Source: RFPW01 sp040401595 (GTDB lineage Bacteria > Pseudomonadota > Gammaproteobacteria > Burkholderiales > Burkholderiaceae_E). Taken from it: a stretch of 64,000 nt of DNA. The notes beneath the pieces are model-generated. The model had not been told where the DNA came from. It did not search any database and saw only the letters and a list, made by a program, of their open reading frames with translations. Location: the NCBI GenBank assembly GCA_040401595.1, contig JBBAOE010000006.1:62001-126000 (forward strand), in the 5' to 3' direction. Numbering within the stretch: the stretch's first letter is position 1; each line of letters starts with the position of its first letter. A program made the translations under genes and the position numbers. Positions 63,335 to 64,000 of this stretch are shown piece after piece.

Positions 63335-64000
63335 CTAAGCATTGACGCCATTGGCGCGCAAGCGCGGCTGGCTGGGCGAACCTTGCGGCCTAGGGACAGC
63401 CAGATCAAGCGAACGGCTTGCGTTCAGGTAACTGTGTACGCGGTCCGTGATGATGGCTTCATCATCGAGTGCCTGTTCGCCCACGATGCCATGGCCGTAG
63501 ACGAAACGGCGCATACCACCGTAAAAAACGCCGCCGTGCAACCCCATCAGCAGTTCATGCTCGCGCGAGCTTGGGCGGGCACGGCTGCGACTGCCCCGAA
63601 ATCTGCGGGTTTCGCGAATCAGACGCGGGAAGAGACGTTCGCCCAGCATGGTGAAAAATCGATCCGTGATGCTGCGGTCCGTGAGGCCCGAGAAGACCAG
63701 AATCCGGACAAATTCTCGGGTGAGGACCGTTCGGGCATAGTCGCAGTAGAAGCGGACCAGTTTTTCAGGGATTGGAATCGTTCTGTGGTCAAGCAGGGTT
63801 TCCCATTCGGATTTCCAGCGCCCGACGATGACTTCGAGGTAGACGCGGTCGACAAGCGCCTGCTTGGTCGGAAAGTAGTGATAAACCAGAGTGTGGGTGA
63901 CACCGATTGCGGCGGCGAAATCCCGCATTTGCGCGGCAAAACCATGCTCGGCGAAATAACTGATTGCAGCGGTCACGATCTGTCGCTCCCGCTCAGCGAC
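63335..64000 (-). CDS. TetR/AcrR family transcriptional regulator, start beyond the window
   Basis: The open frame continues to the right edge with no stop (it reads VAERERQIVTAAISYFAEHGF there), so the true start is probably just outside. The N-terminal domain is a TetR helix-turn-helix (FAEHGFAAQMRDFAAAIGVTHTLVYHYFPTKQALVDRVY). The ligand domain has about 150 residues and an Arg-rich loop (RRFRGSRSRARPSS). It is the first gene of the minus-strand block and is likely to control the VOC-liv-CMD genes; whether it represses or activates cannot be told. Confidence 0.88.
   Translation of the reverse strand, partial: VAERERQIVTAAISYFAEHGFAAQMRDFAAAIGVTHTLVYHYFPTKQALVDRVYLEVIVGRWKSEWETLLDHRTIPIPEKLVRFYCDYARTVLTREFVRILVFSGLTDRSITDRFFTMLGERLFPRLIRETRRFRGSRSRARPSSREHELLMGLHGGVFYGGMRRFVYGHGIVGEQALDDEAIITDRVHSYLNASRSLDLAVPRPQGSPSQPRLRANGVNA

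Overview
The window looks like a chromosomal segment of a GC-rich betaproteobacterium, most likely a member of Burkholderiales, taken from a draft or metagenome assembly. The evidence is gene order: gatCAB divergent from mreBCD-mrdA-rodA; gpmA-rhodanese-grxC-secB-gpsA; a cox cluster with CtaG, DUF2970, an opposite-strand DUF2909 gene, SURF1, CtaA, CtaB and SCO; and rpoH-ftsY beside rsmD-coaD-ferredoxin. Two runs of exactly 100 N (25483-25582 and 30985-31084) mark scaffold joins. I saw no rRNA, tRNA, CRISPR array, insertion sequence or prophage.

Layout. 1-2453 (minus): amidotransferase gatB (cut by the window edge), gatA, gatC. 2587-8380: cell-shape operon mreB-mreC-mreD-mrdA-rodA. 8313-13123: single genes, including a metallophosphoesterase, a quinone oxidoreductase, a SMUG1-type uracil-DNA glycosylase, an orphan HTH protein and an MBL-fold hydrolase. 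13241-24033: a leucine/isovalerate catabolic block (liuA, thiolase, liuB, liuD, liuE) with aceK, an SDR and a dienelactone-hydrolase-like gene inside it. 24051-31847: a second MBL protein, a RodZ-like gene cut by a gap, gpmA, rhodanese, grxC, secB, gpsA, a LOG protein, trmL, comF and a BioC-like methyltransferase split by the second gap. 31977-41808: the aa3-type cytochrome c oxidase structural and assembly genes. 41869-46034: rpoH, ftsY, rsmD, coaD, a ferredoxin and a SixA-like phosphatase. 46063-53385: ppx and ppk1 (divergent), then an Oar-like TonB-dependent receptor. 53435-56227: an inositol-monophosphatase family protein, a DadA-like oxidoreductase and an XRE regulator. 56597-64000: a fumarylpyruvate-hydrolase-like gene facing a minus-strand block of TetR, VOC protein, livK-H-M-G-F and a carboxymuconolactone-decarboxylase-like gene.

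How the genes work together. The liu block takes isovaleryl-CoA to acetoacetate and acetyl-CoA, and AceK, which controls isocitrate flux at the glyoxylate branch point, sits inside it. The cox block carries oxidase subunits I-III plus heme A synthesis (CtaA, CtaB) and copper delivery (CtaG, SCO). The Liv block pairs a branched-chain-type importer with small enzymes and a TetR regulator, so it may serve uptake and breakdown of an unidentified small acid.

I did not find a wholly new system. The best signals are: (1) a perfect CIRCE operator lying on the rpoH promoter; (2) a scaffold gap that is an artefact, since both flanks carry the same 55 bp and removing 155 bp restores one 342-codon methyltransferase frame; (3) in-frame 12-bp repeats at both gaps and in other genes; (4) a SMUG1-type glycosylase very like the animal enzymes; (5) the aceK-containing leucine block without an enoyl-CoA hydratase.
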